The notes: a model not told the origin generated them from the letters alone. 58,101 nucleotides of DNA from Gammaproteobacteria bacterium (GCA_028817225.1 JAPPQC010000058.1:1-58101), one strand, 5' to 3'. Shown: positions 33,267-42,217, counted from the first letter of the stretch. A program made the numbers and translations.

Positions 33267-35732
33267 CTATTTCGAGATATATCTAATGCCCAGCAGAGAG
33301 CAGATTGATTGTTCAATGCTTGCCCTGCTATGATGTGTATTCATATAGTGTTGCGTCCTAATGGACAGCACTCCTTTCAAGAAAGGATCATCATGTTTTT
33401 TTAATAAGCTACCAAGCTCTCCTTTCACGCTTTCAGTAAGTTCTTTTGCACTATCCAACCGACTGAAATATCCTATAAGTTCATATGCAGGAGTTGAATG
33501 TTGCTGCACAACTTGATTGATAGTATCTCTAATTTCCGGCTGATTTATTGCACCAACAATTTTTTCAATCTGAGCCATTGTCCACTGAAAAGAAATAAAT
33601 CGAATAAACCTCCTGATTTTCCGCTCATCATAATCAGGGTGCTTTTCATGGATGTAATGTGCAAAATAATTTATTTCCTCTTCACTACTTAAAATAAGAT
33701 TGACAAGGCGCAAGCCACTATCCATGATGGTCTTGATGATTTCCTCTACTTTCTCTTTCTCCAAGCTGCCATATTTATTTCTCAGGACTTGTTCCAGAAT
33801 TTCAGTGTTTTTCAGGATTCTATAAAAATCATTGGCCAGATATGCACCATCAGTGTCTTCCATTTCGTTTCCTGGTTCAACTTGCTGATTATGGATATCC
33901 CGAATTTCCCGCCTTTCCCTTTCTTTCGCCCTTTCAGCTTCCACACTATCGGTGGAAAGTATATTTTTCTCTATATTATCAAGGATAGTGCCAAATCTTT
34001 TCGTTTCCTTACGATCCAATATGGCTGGCTCAAGGATGTCCAGTGAACACATGGTCCTAGCCAATATATCATCTATTATTTTATCATCGCTTGTATGATG
34101 AATAGTAAAAAGAAGTGTCAGATAGTTTGAGGGCACATAGCTTTTTTCTCCCATCTCTTCAAGTATTTCTTGATATTTTTTCCTATCTTTTGAAAAGAAC
34201 CTCCCCAAGAAAAAATAATGCATATATTCTTTCTCAAAAAGACCTTCTTGTGTAATGATACCGTACTCATCATGCTTTAGTCTGTTAATAATTGAATTTG
34301 GAATAAGAAATTTGCCAGTATATTTTGCAACAAACTCGTTGAAGTCGAATGTATCTGCAGAATACTTTTTCTTATGATCATAAATTTCAAATGCCAAATG
34401 TTCGGCAAAATTAAAGCATGCGTTTATATCTTTATCACTGCTGGAGATTCCCGCTTTAATCAAATTGGAGACAATCAGTACATAGTAGCAATGCCCATGC
34501 GAAGTTATAGATACACCTCTAGGCATATAGCCTTCGTAGGTTTGCAGAACGGTCAGCAGATAAAACGGATACATAGGCAGGATTTTGTTGGCGTCGATTG
34601 ATTTAAGACGATTTTCTATTTGATCTATGAGACCATCCGTGACAGGCTCGTCCAAGTCAGATAATTCTAATCTCTTCCTGATTAGCTGCTCTTGTTGTCG
34701 GTAAGTTAACGGTTCTATTTCTGCTTCAAGATAATCAGTCAGGCGCCCTTCATCTCTGAAATAAGAGTAGAAAATATCAGAAGACAAAGTGATAATTATC
34801 CTGTCGAAAAAATCATTGGCGAATACAACGAATTCAATTAAGTTAGGTGCTGATGACAAATTATCCAATATAAGAGTCTTATCATCCTGCTTTTCCCACA
34901 GGGAATAATCTCCATTAAACTGATGGCGGTATTCGTTGCGAAAAATTTCTTTGCTGGGTTTCCCAGAAACCCCTTTTAAATCTATATGCAGAACAGGGTG
35001 GGATTTCTTGACTAAGGACAGAAACAAGTATCGCCCAAGAGCTGTTTTGCCACTCATTGTTTCCCCATGAATGAGGACACGCTTCTTCTTTAGAAGCTCC
35101 GTTTCATTGATAATTTCCTCTATCAGTTCTTGCCCCTCTTTCGCCTGTGGTATGTAGCATGTTAAGGGCAGAAAGAAGAAAATATCTTGCAGCTTAATGT
35201 GGTGTTGTGACAGGAAATCTGTCTTTTCCATTTCCCTCAGAAATTCTCGTTTAGGGGAAAAATTTCTTTTCAGCTTATTGATGATGGTTTTGATGCCTTC
35301 ATACACTTCATTCCATGGCTCACTATCATCGGCAAATGCGGCAACCGCTCTTCCATCCGTAGGCAGCGCCTTAACATCGTCATCATCAAGCAGGTCTTTC
35401 CATGCACACTCCGACAAAATAATTGGAACTCGAAACAACAACTCGCCTTGGTTAAAAAGCCTCTTTGCATAATCCCATTCTTTCATACATTCATCAGAGG
35501 CAATGAAATCTTGACTAAGGAGAAACACAATAATGTCTGCATTGTCCATCTCCTTTTTTATTTTTGGAGAAATTTGTTCCCCCGGCAAAATACTGTGATC
35601 AGACCAGTGCTTGAGCAATCTGCTTCTCTCAAGCAGGGCAAGCGATTTTTCCATAGCTTCCTTGTATCTTTGATCTTTGTGAGAGTAGCTGAAAAACAGG
35701 CGTACAGGGAAAGTTGGATTTTTCTCGGTCAT
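33267..35732 (-). CDS. TIR-STAND NTPase (bacterial NLR-like defence protein)
   Basis: The 821-residue protein combines an N-terminal TIR domain and a STAND/NACHT-type ATPase. TIR: VRLFFSYSHKDQRY (about 10-23), DIIVFLLSQDFIASDEC (66-82), with the putative catalytic Glu85 in ECMKEWDYA, matching NAD-cleaving TIRs. Walker A GETMSGKTALG is at 223-233; the Walker B-like LILDNLSS is at 287-294. The C-terminal 400 residues are helical, probably the sensor. AGGAGG with ideal spacing fixes the start at 35732. It follows the DUF3883 gene by 40 bp on the same strand. Such proteins sense phage components and deplete NAD+; this role is inferred. Confidence 0.85.
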   Translation of the reverse strand: MTEKNPTFPVRLFFSYSHKDQRYKEAMEKSLALLERSRLLKHWSDHSILPGEQISPKIKKEMDNADIIVFLLSQDFIASDECMKEWDYAKRLFNQGELLFRVPIILSECAWKDLLDDDDVKALPTDGRAVAAFADDSEPWNEVYEGIKTIINKLKRNFSPKREFLREMEKTDFLSQHHIKLQDIFFFLPLTCYIPQAKEGQELIEEIINETELLKKKRVLIHGETMSGKTALGRYLFLSLVKKSHPVLHIDLKGVSGKPSKEIFRNEYRHQFNGDYSLWEKQDDKTLILDNLSSAPNLIEFVVFANDFFDRIIITLSSDIFYSYFRDEGRLTDYLEAEIEPLTYRQQEQLIRKRLELSDLDEPVTDGLIDQIENRLKSIDANKILPMYPFYLLTVLQTYEGYMPRGVSITSHGHCYYVLIVSNLIKAGISSSDKDINACFNFAEHLAFEIYDHKKKYSADTFDFNEFVAKYTGKFLIPNSIINRLKHDEYGIITQEGLFEKEYMHYFFLGRFFSKDRKKYQEILEEMGEKSYVPSNYLTLLFTIHHTSDDKIIDDILARTMCSLDILEPAILDRKETKRFGTILDNIEKNILSTDSVEAERAKERERREIRDIHNQQVEPGNEMEDTDGAYLANDFYRILKNTEILEQVLRNKYGSLEKEKVEEIIKTIMDSGLRLVNLILSSEEEINYFAHYIHEKHPDYDERKIRRFIRFISFQWTMAQIEKIVGAINQPEIRDTINQVVQQHSTPAYELIGYFSRLDSAKELTESVKGELGSLLKKHDDPFLKGVLSIRTQHYMNTHHSRASIEQSICSLLGIRYISK

Positions 35733-35772
35733 GATTTTTCCTCCTCGTTCATGATTCTTCGTCAATTGATTG

Positions 35773-36534
35773 CTACCAAGCCCTGGCATCGCAGTGGTAA
35801 CTCACTTGCTTTTGTTCTAAAACCTGTTTCTTCAGATTCAGACAATTAGCCGGATCTTGAATAGCCGTAATTTTCGGGCCTTGCTCAAGGTTGCTGACAA
35901 CCGATAACACATAGCGCATTTTATGCTCTTGTGCTTGTTCGTGTTCTTTTTTTGTGAGCCGTATGCTGCCGACAGACTTTGCCACCCCTTTTACCTCTGA
36001 CAGGTAAAAATGCTCGCCTGTCTGGATTTGAAAGTCGTATCCATCACCAAAAAACCTCGCATCTTTTAATATTCCGTTTTTGAACAAGTCCACGGATTGA
36101 TAGCGGTGAATAAAAAACAACTCCGCCTCCAGACCTGTTTGCTGAAGCTTCTTAAAGATACTGCGCGTTATTGGGGTGATGCCTTTCCTGGCATCATATT
36201 CGGGAAATTGATTGGCAAGATGCGCTTTCAAAAGATTGACATAGGAATGCACATCCAGCTCACCAAAAAGTGAGTCAATGTATATTTTGCGATGCATGTA
36301 GTCGCTTTTTCTTTGCCACCAACCTTTTCGTTTGTTCTCAAAAAAAGGATCGAACATGTCTTGCCTGTTTTTCACAGTGTCGCTGGTGTCGGCAACGCCG
36401 ATTTGAACACAATGGTTGTATAACTCTGACTTGGATGAAAACCCAAAGGCTTTAACAAAGGTTGAATCAAACTTTGCCAAGCCGTAGCCGATGAGGTTCA
36501 GAATTTTATAATTGGGATGTTTGTTAGATGACAT
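35773..36534 (-). CDS. DUF3883-domain protein (restriction-endonuclease-like fold)
   Basis: The 253-residue protein ends in a DUF3883-like domain: GLEAELFFIHRY, GDGYDFQIQTGEHFYLSEVKG with Asp167 and E180-V-K182, and RLTKKEHEQAQEHKMRYVLSVVSNL. This is the PD-(D/E)xK pattern of a nuclease core found in many defence genes. The N-terminal 110 residues are not recognised (NLIGYGLAKFDSTFVKAFGF). Start uncertain: ATG 36534 chosen; ATG 36558 or TTG 36582 are in frame. It precedes the TIR-STAND gene by 40 bp on the same strand and should be its operon partner. Confidence 0.75.
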   Translation of the reverse strand: MSSNKHPNYKILNLIGYGLAKFDSTFVKAFGFSSKSELYNHCVQIGVADTSDTVKNRQDMFDPFFENKRKGWWQRKSDYMHRKIYIDSLFGELDVHSYVNLLKAHLANQFPEYDARKGITPITRSIFKKLQQTGLEAELFFIHRYQSVDLFKNGILKDARFFGDGYDFQIQTGEHFYLSEVKGVAKSVGSIRLTKKEHEQAQEHKMRYVLSVVSNLEQGPKITAIQDPANCLNLKKQVLEQKQVSYHCDARAW

Positions 36535-36639
36535 GGTGAATTTTGGGCGGAGCGACATTACGCGCAACTTGCCCGAAAGCAACGATACCAGATTTTCGCC
36601 CTGATGAAAGCAGGATATTCATTATCGGGGGCAAGCCCC

Positions 36640-37371
36640 TCACCGCAAAACCGCCCGCGCATTCGTCGCCTGTATCGGACGATTATTCGGATGGTGCATC
36701 ACCCGCGCAAACCGTTCAATCTGTTCGGCGGACGCCGGCACCGGATTCTTCATCACCAGCCAGCGCACGCCCTCGGTGCACGGCGGCGTTGTCAGCGAGC
36801 CGTTAAAGCGGTAGTGGTCGCGGTTGGCGGGCAGAATGTCGGCGGCGGCGACGGGCGAGGGCAGGGCGTGTTTGTCGCCGGCGTGCTGCGGCATGTTTGC
36901 CCACGCCTCGGCCAGCCCCTTGTTGGCCTCGCCGTGCGTGAACATCACCGCGATAACCGCCAGGTGGCCGTCCTTGTCGGCGTGCACAAGGTGCGCCTCC
37001 ATCGGAAACGACTGGCCGTTGATGTGGTTTTCACTCGGCGCGTGAAAGTGAAACTGCTTGAGGGCGAATGCGCGCCCGTCAACGCTGATGCTGCTGTCCG
37101 CCGCGTATTGCACCTGAACGGTGTGGCCGTTGTTCAGGATTTCATTGCCGCCGGGGCGGTAATCAAAGCGGATGGGTTGCAGGTCCGCCTCGGTAAAGCC
37201 GGTCAGGTTGATGGGCGCCTGGTTTTTGCCGGCGCAGGCGCGGTATTGCGGCGACAGTTCGGCCCAGTGTTGCGGGCCGGTGTCGCCGGAGTAACCCCAG
37301 CGCGGCGCGTCGCCGGTGCAGGCGAACCCGAACAGAACCGCCAACGCCGCGGCAAGCAGTGTTTTTTTCAT
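36640..37371 (-). CDS. Periplasmic alpha-class carbonic anhydrase
   Basis: It interconverts CO2 and bicarbonate outside the cytoplasm. The 243 residues begin with a signal peptide (MKKTLLAAALAVLFGFA). Zinc ligands are His108 and His110 in QFHFHAPSENHI and His127 in MEAHLVHAD. The substrate-pocket segment SLTTPPCTEGVRW and QAPINL are also conserved. GAGG lies 9 bases before the ATG, inside the end of the glutamine amidotransferase gene, whose stop overlaps this start (ATGA). The two are therefore coupled. Function is firm. Confidence 0.95.
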   Translation of the reverse strand: MKKTLLAAALAVLFGFACTGDAPRWGYSGDTGPQHWAELSPQYRACAGKNQAPINLTGFTEADLQPIRFDYRPGGNEILNNGHTVQVQYAADSSISVDGRAFALKQFHFHAPSENHINGQSFPMEAHLVHADKDGHLAVIAVMFTHGEANKGLAEAWANMPQHAGDKHALPSPVAAADILPANRDHYRFNGSLTTPPCTEGVRWLVMKNPVPASAEQIERFARVMHHPNNRPIQATNARAVLR

Positions 37372-38114
37372 CGTGTTTCCCTCAGCATGGTTTTCAATTG
37401 ATTGTAGAAAATTTCGGCGCAGCGGTTGATGTCTTTCAGGTTCTCCAGCGCTTCGCGGTTGAACAGGCCGAGGCCGTCCCCGCCCAGGCTTTGCTCCAGC
37501 GCCCGCCGGTATTCGGGAACCTCGCCCCACGCCGACACGGTGTGGTCTTTTATCTCGATATGAAACTGGATGCCGTAGGCGTGCTCGCGGTATTTGAATA
37601 TCTGGCATTCGGTGGTGTCGGTGGAGCCGAGCATCGTCACATCCTTGTTGTGCCGCAGATTGGCGACTTCCCATGAATGCCATTGCAGCGCCTTGAAGGT
37701 TTGCGGAAACCCGGAAAAGATTTTGTCGCGCCTGCCGGCGCCGTTGATGCGAATATCAAAGATGCCGACTTCCGGCGACGCAGATTTCACCACCTCGCCG
37801 CCGACGACTTCCCCCAGCAACTGGCAACCGAGGCAAAAGCCCATGAACGGCTTTTCAAGCGCGACGACAAACTCGCGGATGGCTTTTTTCTCGTCAACCA
37901 GCCACGGGAATTCCCGTTCCATGCAGGTGTCCATCGGCCCGCCCATCGAGAACATCGCATCAAACTGCTCCAAGTGCGCCGGAATTTTCTCGCCCAGGTC
38001 AAGGCGCACGGTGGTCAGGCCAAAATGGTCTTGCTGCATCAGGTCGTGCAGGTAGCCAAGGTCTTCAACATCAATGTGCTGAAGCACCAGTATTTGCGGC
38101 GGTAAGGCGGACAT
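37368..38114 (-). CDS. Class I glutamine amidotransferase-like protein
   Basis: A stand-alone 248-residue type 1 GATase domain. The nucleophile elbow GFCLGCQLLGE (Cys at about 94) and the catalytic GIQFHIEIK (His) are present, with FSMGGPMDTCMERE near the oxyanion region. Family members hydrolyse glutamine to supply ammonia or act on gamma-glutamyl compounds; the substrate cannot be assigned. It is coupled to the carbonic anhydrase gene by a 4-base overlap, an odd pairing. A 26-bp palindrome lies 137 bp upstream and may be its operator. Confidence 0.85.
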   Translation of the reverse strand: MSALPPQILVLQHIDVEDLGYLHDLMQQDHFGLTTVRLDLGEKIPAHLEQFDAMFSMGGPMDTCMEREFPWLVDEKKAIREFVVALEKPFMGFCLGCQLLGEVVGGEVVKSASPEVGIFDIRINGAGRRDKIFSGFPQTFKALQWHSWEVANLRHNKDVTMLGSTDTTECQIFKYREHAYGIQFHIEIKDHTVSAWGEVPEYRRALEQSLGGDGLGLFNREALENLKDINRCAEIFYNQLKTMLRETR

Positions 38115-38250
38115 GTGGGTATTCGGGCTGGTCAGGCGGCGTTGTTCATGGTCGGCATCAGGCGATTGCGTTTGTGCCGGGCCTCCGAAAGGCGGTGGCC
38201 GTTCATTATGCCTGTTTCTGCATTCCAGCGGCGGCGGGCTTGCGTATTCA

Positions 38251-38276
38251 ACTAAGCAAAGTTAACTTTGCTTAGT
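38251..38276. promoter_or_regulatory. Perfect 26-bp palindrome
   Basis: The half-site ACTAAGCAAAGTT is followed directly by its exact reverse complement, centred on GTTAAC. It lies in the 264-bp gap between the amidotransferase and envC genes, is AT-rich among GC-rich neighbours, and has no T-run. An operator for a dimeric regulator is the likeliest reading. Confidence 0.6.
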
Positions 38277-38378
38277 GAAAAATTGGCCAAATACAGGCGG
38301 CAAATCAACCGCTTACAGCGTGCACAAAACGGTAGAATGGCCGCCCAAACCGCCCTTTTCGCCAGGCACCGCCCGCTC

Positions 38379-39497
38379 CTACCGGCACCATTCCCTCGGG
38401 TCCAGCGGTTTTCCGCGGTGGCGGATTTCGAAGTAGAGGCCGTTGTTGCGCTGGGCGACGGGGTCGTTCATCACGGCCAGTTGTTCGCCGGCGGTCACGG
38501 CGTCGCCGACGCTCTTGTAAAGCGCCTTGTTGTTGCCGTAAAGCGACATGTAGCCCCTGCCGTGATCCACAATCACCATCAGGCCGTAGCCGCGTATCCA
38601 GTCGCTGAAGACAACCCGGCCCCGGTGGATGCTGCGCACCGGGGTGTCGGGCGTGGCGTCGAGGAACACGCCGCGGTAAATGCGCCCGTGTTTGCGAACG
38701 GCGGCGCGGCTCGCCACCGGCCATGGCAGGCGGCCTTTCAGCGACGGGAATTGCGTTGCCGCCGTTGCCGGCATCGGCACTTTGTCCAGACGCTCCAGCA
38801 GGCCGCGCAGGCGCGCCGCGTCTTGTTCCAGCATCGCAAGGCCGCCGCGCTGCTGTTTGATTTGCGCTTCCAGCGCGCGCCCGGCCTGGTCGCGTTCGCG
38901 CTTCTCGCGGGTCAGCGCGTCAAGGCGCTGCCGGCGTTCGTTCTCCTGCTTCGCCAGCGCCGCCCTTTTGTCGAGCAGCGCGGTGTGCACCGACGCCAGT
39001 TCCGACAACTCGCCGCGTATCTGCCCAAGACGCTGCTTGCGCGCGCCGCGGAAGTAGTCCGAATACACATTGCGCCGTTCCAGTCCGCTCCAGTCGTCGA
39101 AACTCAACTGGTAGCGCAGTTCACCCAGGTCGCCGTCGCGGTGCAGCGCGCGCAACTCCGCGCCCAGCAGCGACAGCACGCCGCGCGCCTGCGACGACAG
39201 GGCGGCGGCGCGTTTCTCCAGTTTCTCCACGCCGGCCTGCGCCTCGCGGAGCCGGCGCGCCGAGGTTCGCAACTGCCGGCTCAGGTCGCTGATCTGGCGT
39301 TCACTCGCGGCAATGCGGTTGTGCAAACGGTCAAGTTGCGCCTGCGACGACGACAACTTCTCCTGCCCCTGCCGAATCTCACGCTGAATTTCAAGCAAAC
39401 GCGCGGTGTTGTCGTCCGCCGCAGTAACCGACCCCGCAACAAACAACCCGGCGAACGCCACGATGAACGCCACGGCAAAGCGCATAACAAATGGCAT
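38379..39497 (-). CDS. envC: Murein hydrolase activator EnvC family (M23-like)
   Basis: Activator of division amidases at the septum. The 372 residues contain a signal peptide (MPFVMRFAVAFIVAFAGLFVAG, cut after VTA), a long periplasmic coiled coil (about 30-230) and a C-terminal LytM domain (VDHGRGYMSLYGNNKALYKS, LYFEIRHRGKPLDPREW). Zinc-ligand positions are degenerate as in true EnvC, so it is an activator rather than an enzyme. Start assigned at 39497 directly before the signal peptide; upstream Arg-rich codons to 39638 are rejected. It is divergent from the rhodanese gene. Confidence 0.9.
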   Translation of the reverse strand: MPFVMRFAVAFIVAFAGLFVAGSVTAADDNTARLLEIQREIRQGQEKLSSSQAQLDRLHNRIAASERQISDLSRQLRTSARRLREAQAGVEKLEKRAAALSSQARGVLSLLGAELRALHRDGDLGELRYQLSFDDWSGLERRNVYSDYFRGARKQRLGQIRGELSELASVHTALLDKRAALAKQENERRQRLDALTREKRERDQAGRALEAQIKQQRGGLAMLEQDAARLRGLLERLDKVPMPATAATQFPSLKGRLPWPVASRAAVRKHGRIYRGVFLDATPDTPVRSIHRGRVVFSDWIRGYGLMVIVDHGRGYMSLYGNNKALYKSVGDAVTAGEQLAVMNDPVAQRNNGLYFEIRHRGKPLDPREWCR

Positions 39498-39677
39498 AGA
39501 AAACCGCCCGGCAAAGCGCACGGCAGGCGCCGCGACAAGCGGCCCCCGAAGGCGCGACACGGCGCGCAATGCAAGGTGCGACACTCGCGCGTGGCGCGGC
39601 ACTCGGCGGGGAAGACACGCGGGAACTGGCATCGGCATCGCAAACCATTATAATAGGCGCCCTCAACCCGGCCCGAC

Positions 39678-40106
39678 ATGCAGGACGACTACACCATGTT
39701 CATCGCCGACAACATTTTCCTGTTCGGCATTCTGACGGCGCTTGCCGTGATGATTGTCTCGACGGAGATGAAGCGGCTGCTGAAGAAATACCGCGACATC
39801 ACGCCGGCGGAAGCGGTGCAACTGATTAACCGCGAAGGCGCGGTGATGCTGGATGTGCGCGAGTCGTCGGAACTGGAAACCGGGCGCGTGCGCAACGCCA
39901 AATTCCTGTCCGCCAGCGTGCTGCCGAAACGCATGGACGAACTCGACGACATCCGCGACAAGCCCATCATCACCTTCTGCGCGCACGGGCTGAAGGCGCG
40001 CAACATCTGCCAGTTGCTGAGCAAGCGCGGCTTCCCCAACATCTACTTCCTGAAAGGCGGCATCGCCGCGTGGGAGCAGGCCAACCTGCCGCTGACGAAG
40101 AAATGA
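39678..40106 (+). CDS. Membrane-anchored rhodanese-like protein (YibN type)
   Basis: One N-terminal membrane helix (about 8-28) is followed by a cytosolic rhodanese domain: ITPAEAVQLINREGAVMLDVRE, and the active-site loop ITFCAHGLKARNICQLL with the persulfide Cys. The 142-residue length and the gene order rhodanese-grxC-secB-gpsA match the Escherichia coli yibN locus. Its stop overlaps the grxC start (ATGA). An internal ATG at 39696 with AGGA upstream is an alternative start. Confidence 0.9.
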   Translation: MQDDYTMFIADNIFLFGILTALAVMIVSTEMKRLLKKYRDITPAEAVQLINREGAVMLDVRESSELETGRVRNAKFLSASVLPKRMDELDDIRDKPIITFCAHGLKARNICQLLSKRGFPNIYFLKGGIAAWEQANLPLTKK

Positions 40107-40372
40107 GCAGCCGCGTACAGATTTTCTCCACCCGAAACTGCCCTTTCTGCAAGGCGGCAAAGCGGCTGCTCGATGTCAAGCAGGTTGCATACAACGAGGT
40201 GATGGTGGACACCGACGCCGAGCAGCGCGAGGAAATGGTGCGGCGCACCAAACGCACATCGGTGCCGCAGATTTTCATCGGTGATTTTCATGTCGGCGGC
40301 TACCAGGAAATGGCCGAACTCGACGCCGATGGTAAACTGGACGAACTGCTGAAAGGCGCGGGCGGCCCGTAG
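40103..40372 (+). CDS. grxC: Glutaredoxin 3
   Basis: Thiol-disulfide reductase using glutathione. The 89 residues have the dithiol motif CPFC at 14-17, the cis-Pro loop TSVPQIF and the GSH-binding GGYQEM. The start overlaps the rhodanese stop by 4 bases. It is followed by repeats and secB in the conserved gammaproteobacterial order. Confidence 0.95.
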   Translation: MSSRVQIFSTRNCPFCKAAKRLLDVKQVAYNEVMVDTDAEQREEMVRRTKRTSVPQIFIGDFHVGGYQEMAELDADGKLDELLKGAGGP

Positions 40373-40385
40373 CACGGCCCGCGCA

Positions 40386-40441
40386 CGAGTCCATCACAAC
40401 GAGTCCATCACAACGAGTTCATCACAACAGGTCCACCACAA
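40386..40441 (+). repeat. Four tandem 14-bp repeats upstream of secB
   Basis: Units CGAGTCCATCACAA (twice), CGAGTTCATCACAA and CAGGTCCACCACAA run head to tail, ending 16 bases before the secB ATG. They fill the grxC-secB gap, so copy-number change would alter leader length. Confidence 0.85.
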
Positions 40442-40457
40442 CAGGGCGGCGCAAACC

Positions 40458-40934
40458 ATGGAAAAGAAAAAAACATCCGCAAAACAACAGGGGCACCTTG
40501 AGATCAAGCGCGTCTATCTGAAAGACGCCTCGTTCGAGTCGCTGCACGCGCCCGATTCGCTGGAGGCGGAATGGCACCCGCACATTGACATCAACCTGCA
40601 AAGTTCCAGCCAGAAACTGCGCGAGACGCTCTACGAGGTTGTGCTGCACATCACCATCGCCGCGCGCCAGGACGAGAAGCGCATTTTCCTGGTCGAGATC
40701 GAGCAGGGCGGCACCTTTGTCATCAGCGGCTTTTCCGACAAGAAACTGGAATCGGTGCTGCAAGCCTACTGCCCCAACATCCTGTTTCCGTTTGTGCGCG
40801 AAACCATCGCCAACCTCGTTTCAAAGGGCGGCTTTCCGCAACTGCTGCTGGGGCCGGTCAACTTCGAGGCGGTGTACCGCCAGAAACAACAGGCGCTGCA
40901 AGTCGAACCGCAGGAAATCGGCAAACCGCACTGA
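40458..40934 (+). CDS. secB: Protein-export chaperone SecB
   Basis: Tetrameric cytosolic chaperone that holds precursors unfolded for SecA. The 158 residues include IKRVYLKDASFESLHAP, the peptide-binding strand region ETLYEVVLHITIAA, and CPNILFPFVRETIANLVSKGGFPQLLLGPVNF. The N-terminus is Lys-rich. It sits between grxC and gpsA as in enterobacteria, confirming proteobacterial origin. Confidence 0.96.
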   Translation: MEKKKTSAKQQGHLEIKRVYLKDASFESLHAPDSLEAEWHPHIDINLQSSSQKLRETLYEVVLHITIAARQDEKRIFLVEIEQGGTFVISGFSDKKLESVLQAYCPNILFPFVRETIANLVSKGGFPQLLLGPVNFEAVYRQKQQALQVEPQEIGKPH

Positions 40935-40964
40935 ACCGCAGCGGGCCGCGGCGCGCCGACAACG

Positions 40965-41975
40965 ATGACGCAAGTAACCGTGATTGGCGCGGGCGCCTGG
41001 GGCACGGCGCTTGCGCTGCACCTGGCCAGGCGCGGCCACGCGGTCGGCCTGTGGGGGCGCGACGGCGAACTGATGGAACGCATCGCCGCCACCCGCCGCA
41101 ACGACACCTACCTGCCCGGCGTTGAACTGCCGCCGGCGATGATGACTCACCGCGACTTTGACGAAGCCGTCGCCGCCGGCGAACAACTGCTGCTGGCGGT
41201 GCCGACGGCGGCGCTGCGCGCCGTCTGCGAGCGGCTGAAAGACGCCGTCGGCAAAAAGCATTCGGGGCTGGTGTGCGCCATCAAGGGCATTGAAGTGCAA
41301 AGCGGCTGCCTTGTGCACGAGGTGGTCGAGCAGGCCTTCGGCGGCGGCCTGCCGCTGTGCGTGCTGGCGGGGCCGTCGTTTGCCGAAGAGGTCGCCGCCG
41401 GCAAACCGACCGCCGTCACCGTCGCCTCGCGCGGCGGGCAGGCGGCGCGCGACGGCGCCGCGCCGTTTCACGGCGGCCACCTTCGCGCCTACACAACCGA
41501 CGATGTGGTCGGCGTTGAAATCGGCGGCGCGCTGAAAAATGTCATCGCCATCGCCGTCGGCATGTCGGATGGCCTGGGCTTCGGCGAAAACGCGAAGGCC
41601 GCGCTGATTACACGCGGCCTCGGCGAAATCCTGCGCCTTGCGCTGGCGTTGGGCGCGCGCGCCGAAACCGTCACCGGCCTGGCCGGTCTGGGCGACATCG
41701 TGCTGTCCTGCGGCAGCGACCTGTCCCGCAACCGCCGCTTCGGCCTGCTGCTGGCGCAGGGGCTGGGCCGCGACGAGGCGCTCGGCAAAACCGGCGGCGT
41801 CGTCGAAGGCCTGCCGACAACCGGCATCGCACTGCAACTGGCGCGCCGCCATGGCGTTGAAATGCCGATTTGCGAACAGGTCGAGCGCGTCTTGCAGGGC
41901 GAGACGACAATGCAGAACGCGGTGGATGAGTTGCTGAGAAGACCGGCGAAAACCGAAACGGGGAACGCCGCTTAA
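40965..41975 (+). CDS. gpsA: Glycerol-3-phosphate dehydrogenase (NAD(P)+)
   Basis: It reduces dihydroxyacetone phosphate to sn-glycerol 3-phosphate for phospholipid synthesis. The 336 residues begin with the Rossmann motif VIGAGAWGTALALHLARRGH. LAGPSFAEEVAAGKPTAV, the catalytic region GGALKNVIAIAVGMSDGLGFGENAKAALITRG and GLAGLGDIVLSC are all conserved. It overlaps the convergent small gene at 41972 by 4 bp at their 3' ends. Confidence 0.96.
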   Translation: MTQVTVIGAGAWGTALALHLARRGHAVGLWGRDGELMERIAATRRNDTYLPGVELPPAMMTHRDFDEAVAAGEQLLLAVPTAALRAVCERLKDAVGKKHSGLVCAIKGIEVQSGCLVHEVVEQAFGGGLPLCVLAGPSFAEEVAAGKPTAVTVASRGGQAARDGAAPFHGGHLRAYTTDDVVGVEIGGALKNVIAIAVGMSDGLGFGENAKAALITRGLGEILRLALALGARAETVTGLAGLGDIVLSCGSDLSRNRRFGLLLAQGLGRDEALGKTGGVVEGLPTTGIALQLARRHGVEMPICEQVERVLQGETTMQNAVDELLRRPAKTETGNAA

Positions 41976-42217
41976 GACGAAGCGTCTTGTTCGCGGCGCG
42001 CTTTCTCTTCAAGCGCCTCGCGCGTGCGTTCTTTCAGCAACATGCGGCGGGCGCGTCGCATCCACGATCTCAGCGACTTTCCGAGCAGACGCCGTTCGCG
42101 GCGCAGGGATGCGAGTTCCAGCGGAAAGGTGTCGGGGCGCCGCGTCCGGATGCCGCCCTTGCCGTTCAGCAGCCCGTTTTTCAGGCCGCTTTTCAATTCG
42201 TTGATGGCGCGTTTCAT
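41972..42217 (-). CDS. Small basic hypothetical protein, third gene of the motor-like operon
   Basis: 81 residues, strongly basic with an Arg-rich helix (LRRERRLLGKSLRSWMRRARRMLLKE) and an acidic end. No known domain. Its ATG overlaps the stop of the MotB-like gene (ATGA), so it belongs to the three-gene unit 44242-41972. Its stop overlaps the end of gpsA on the other strand. It is possibly a nucleic-acid or membrane-surface binding accessory factor; the function is unknown. Confidence 0.6.
   Translation of the reverse strand: MKRAINELKSGLKNGLLNGKGGIRTRRPDTFPLELASLRRERRLLGKSLRSWMRRARRMLLKERTREALEEKARREQDASS

Noticed and set aside
38251..38276. Palindrome as a rho-independent terminator of envC
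   Set aside because: No GC-rich stem, no loop and no T-run follow on either strand.
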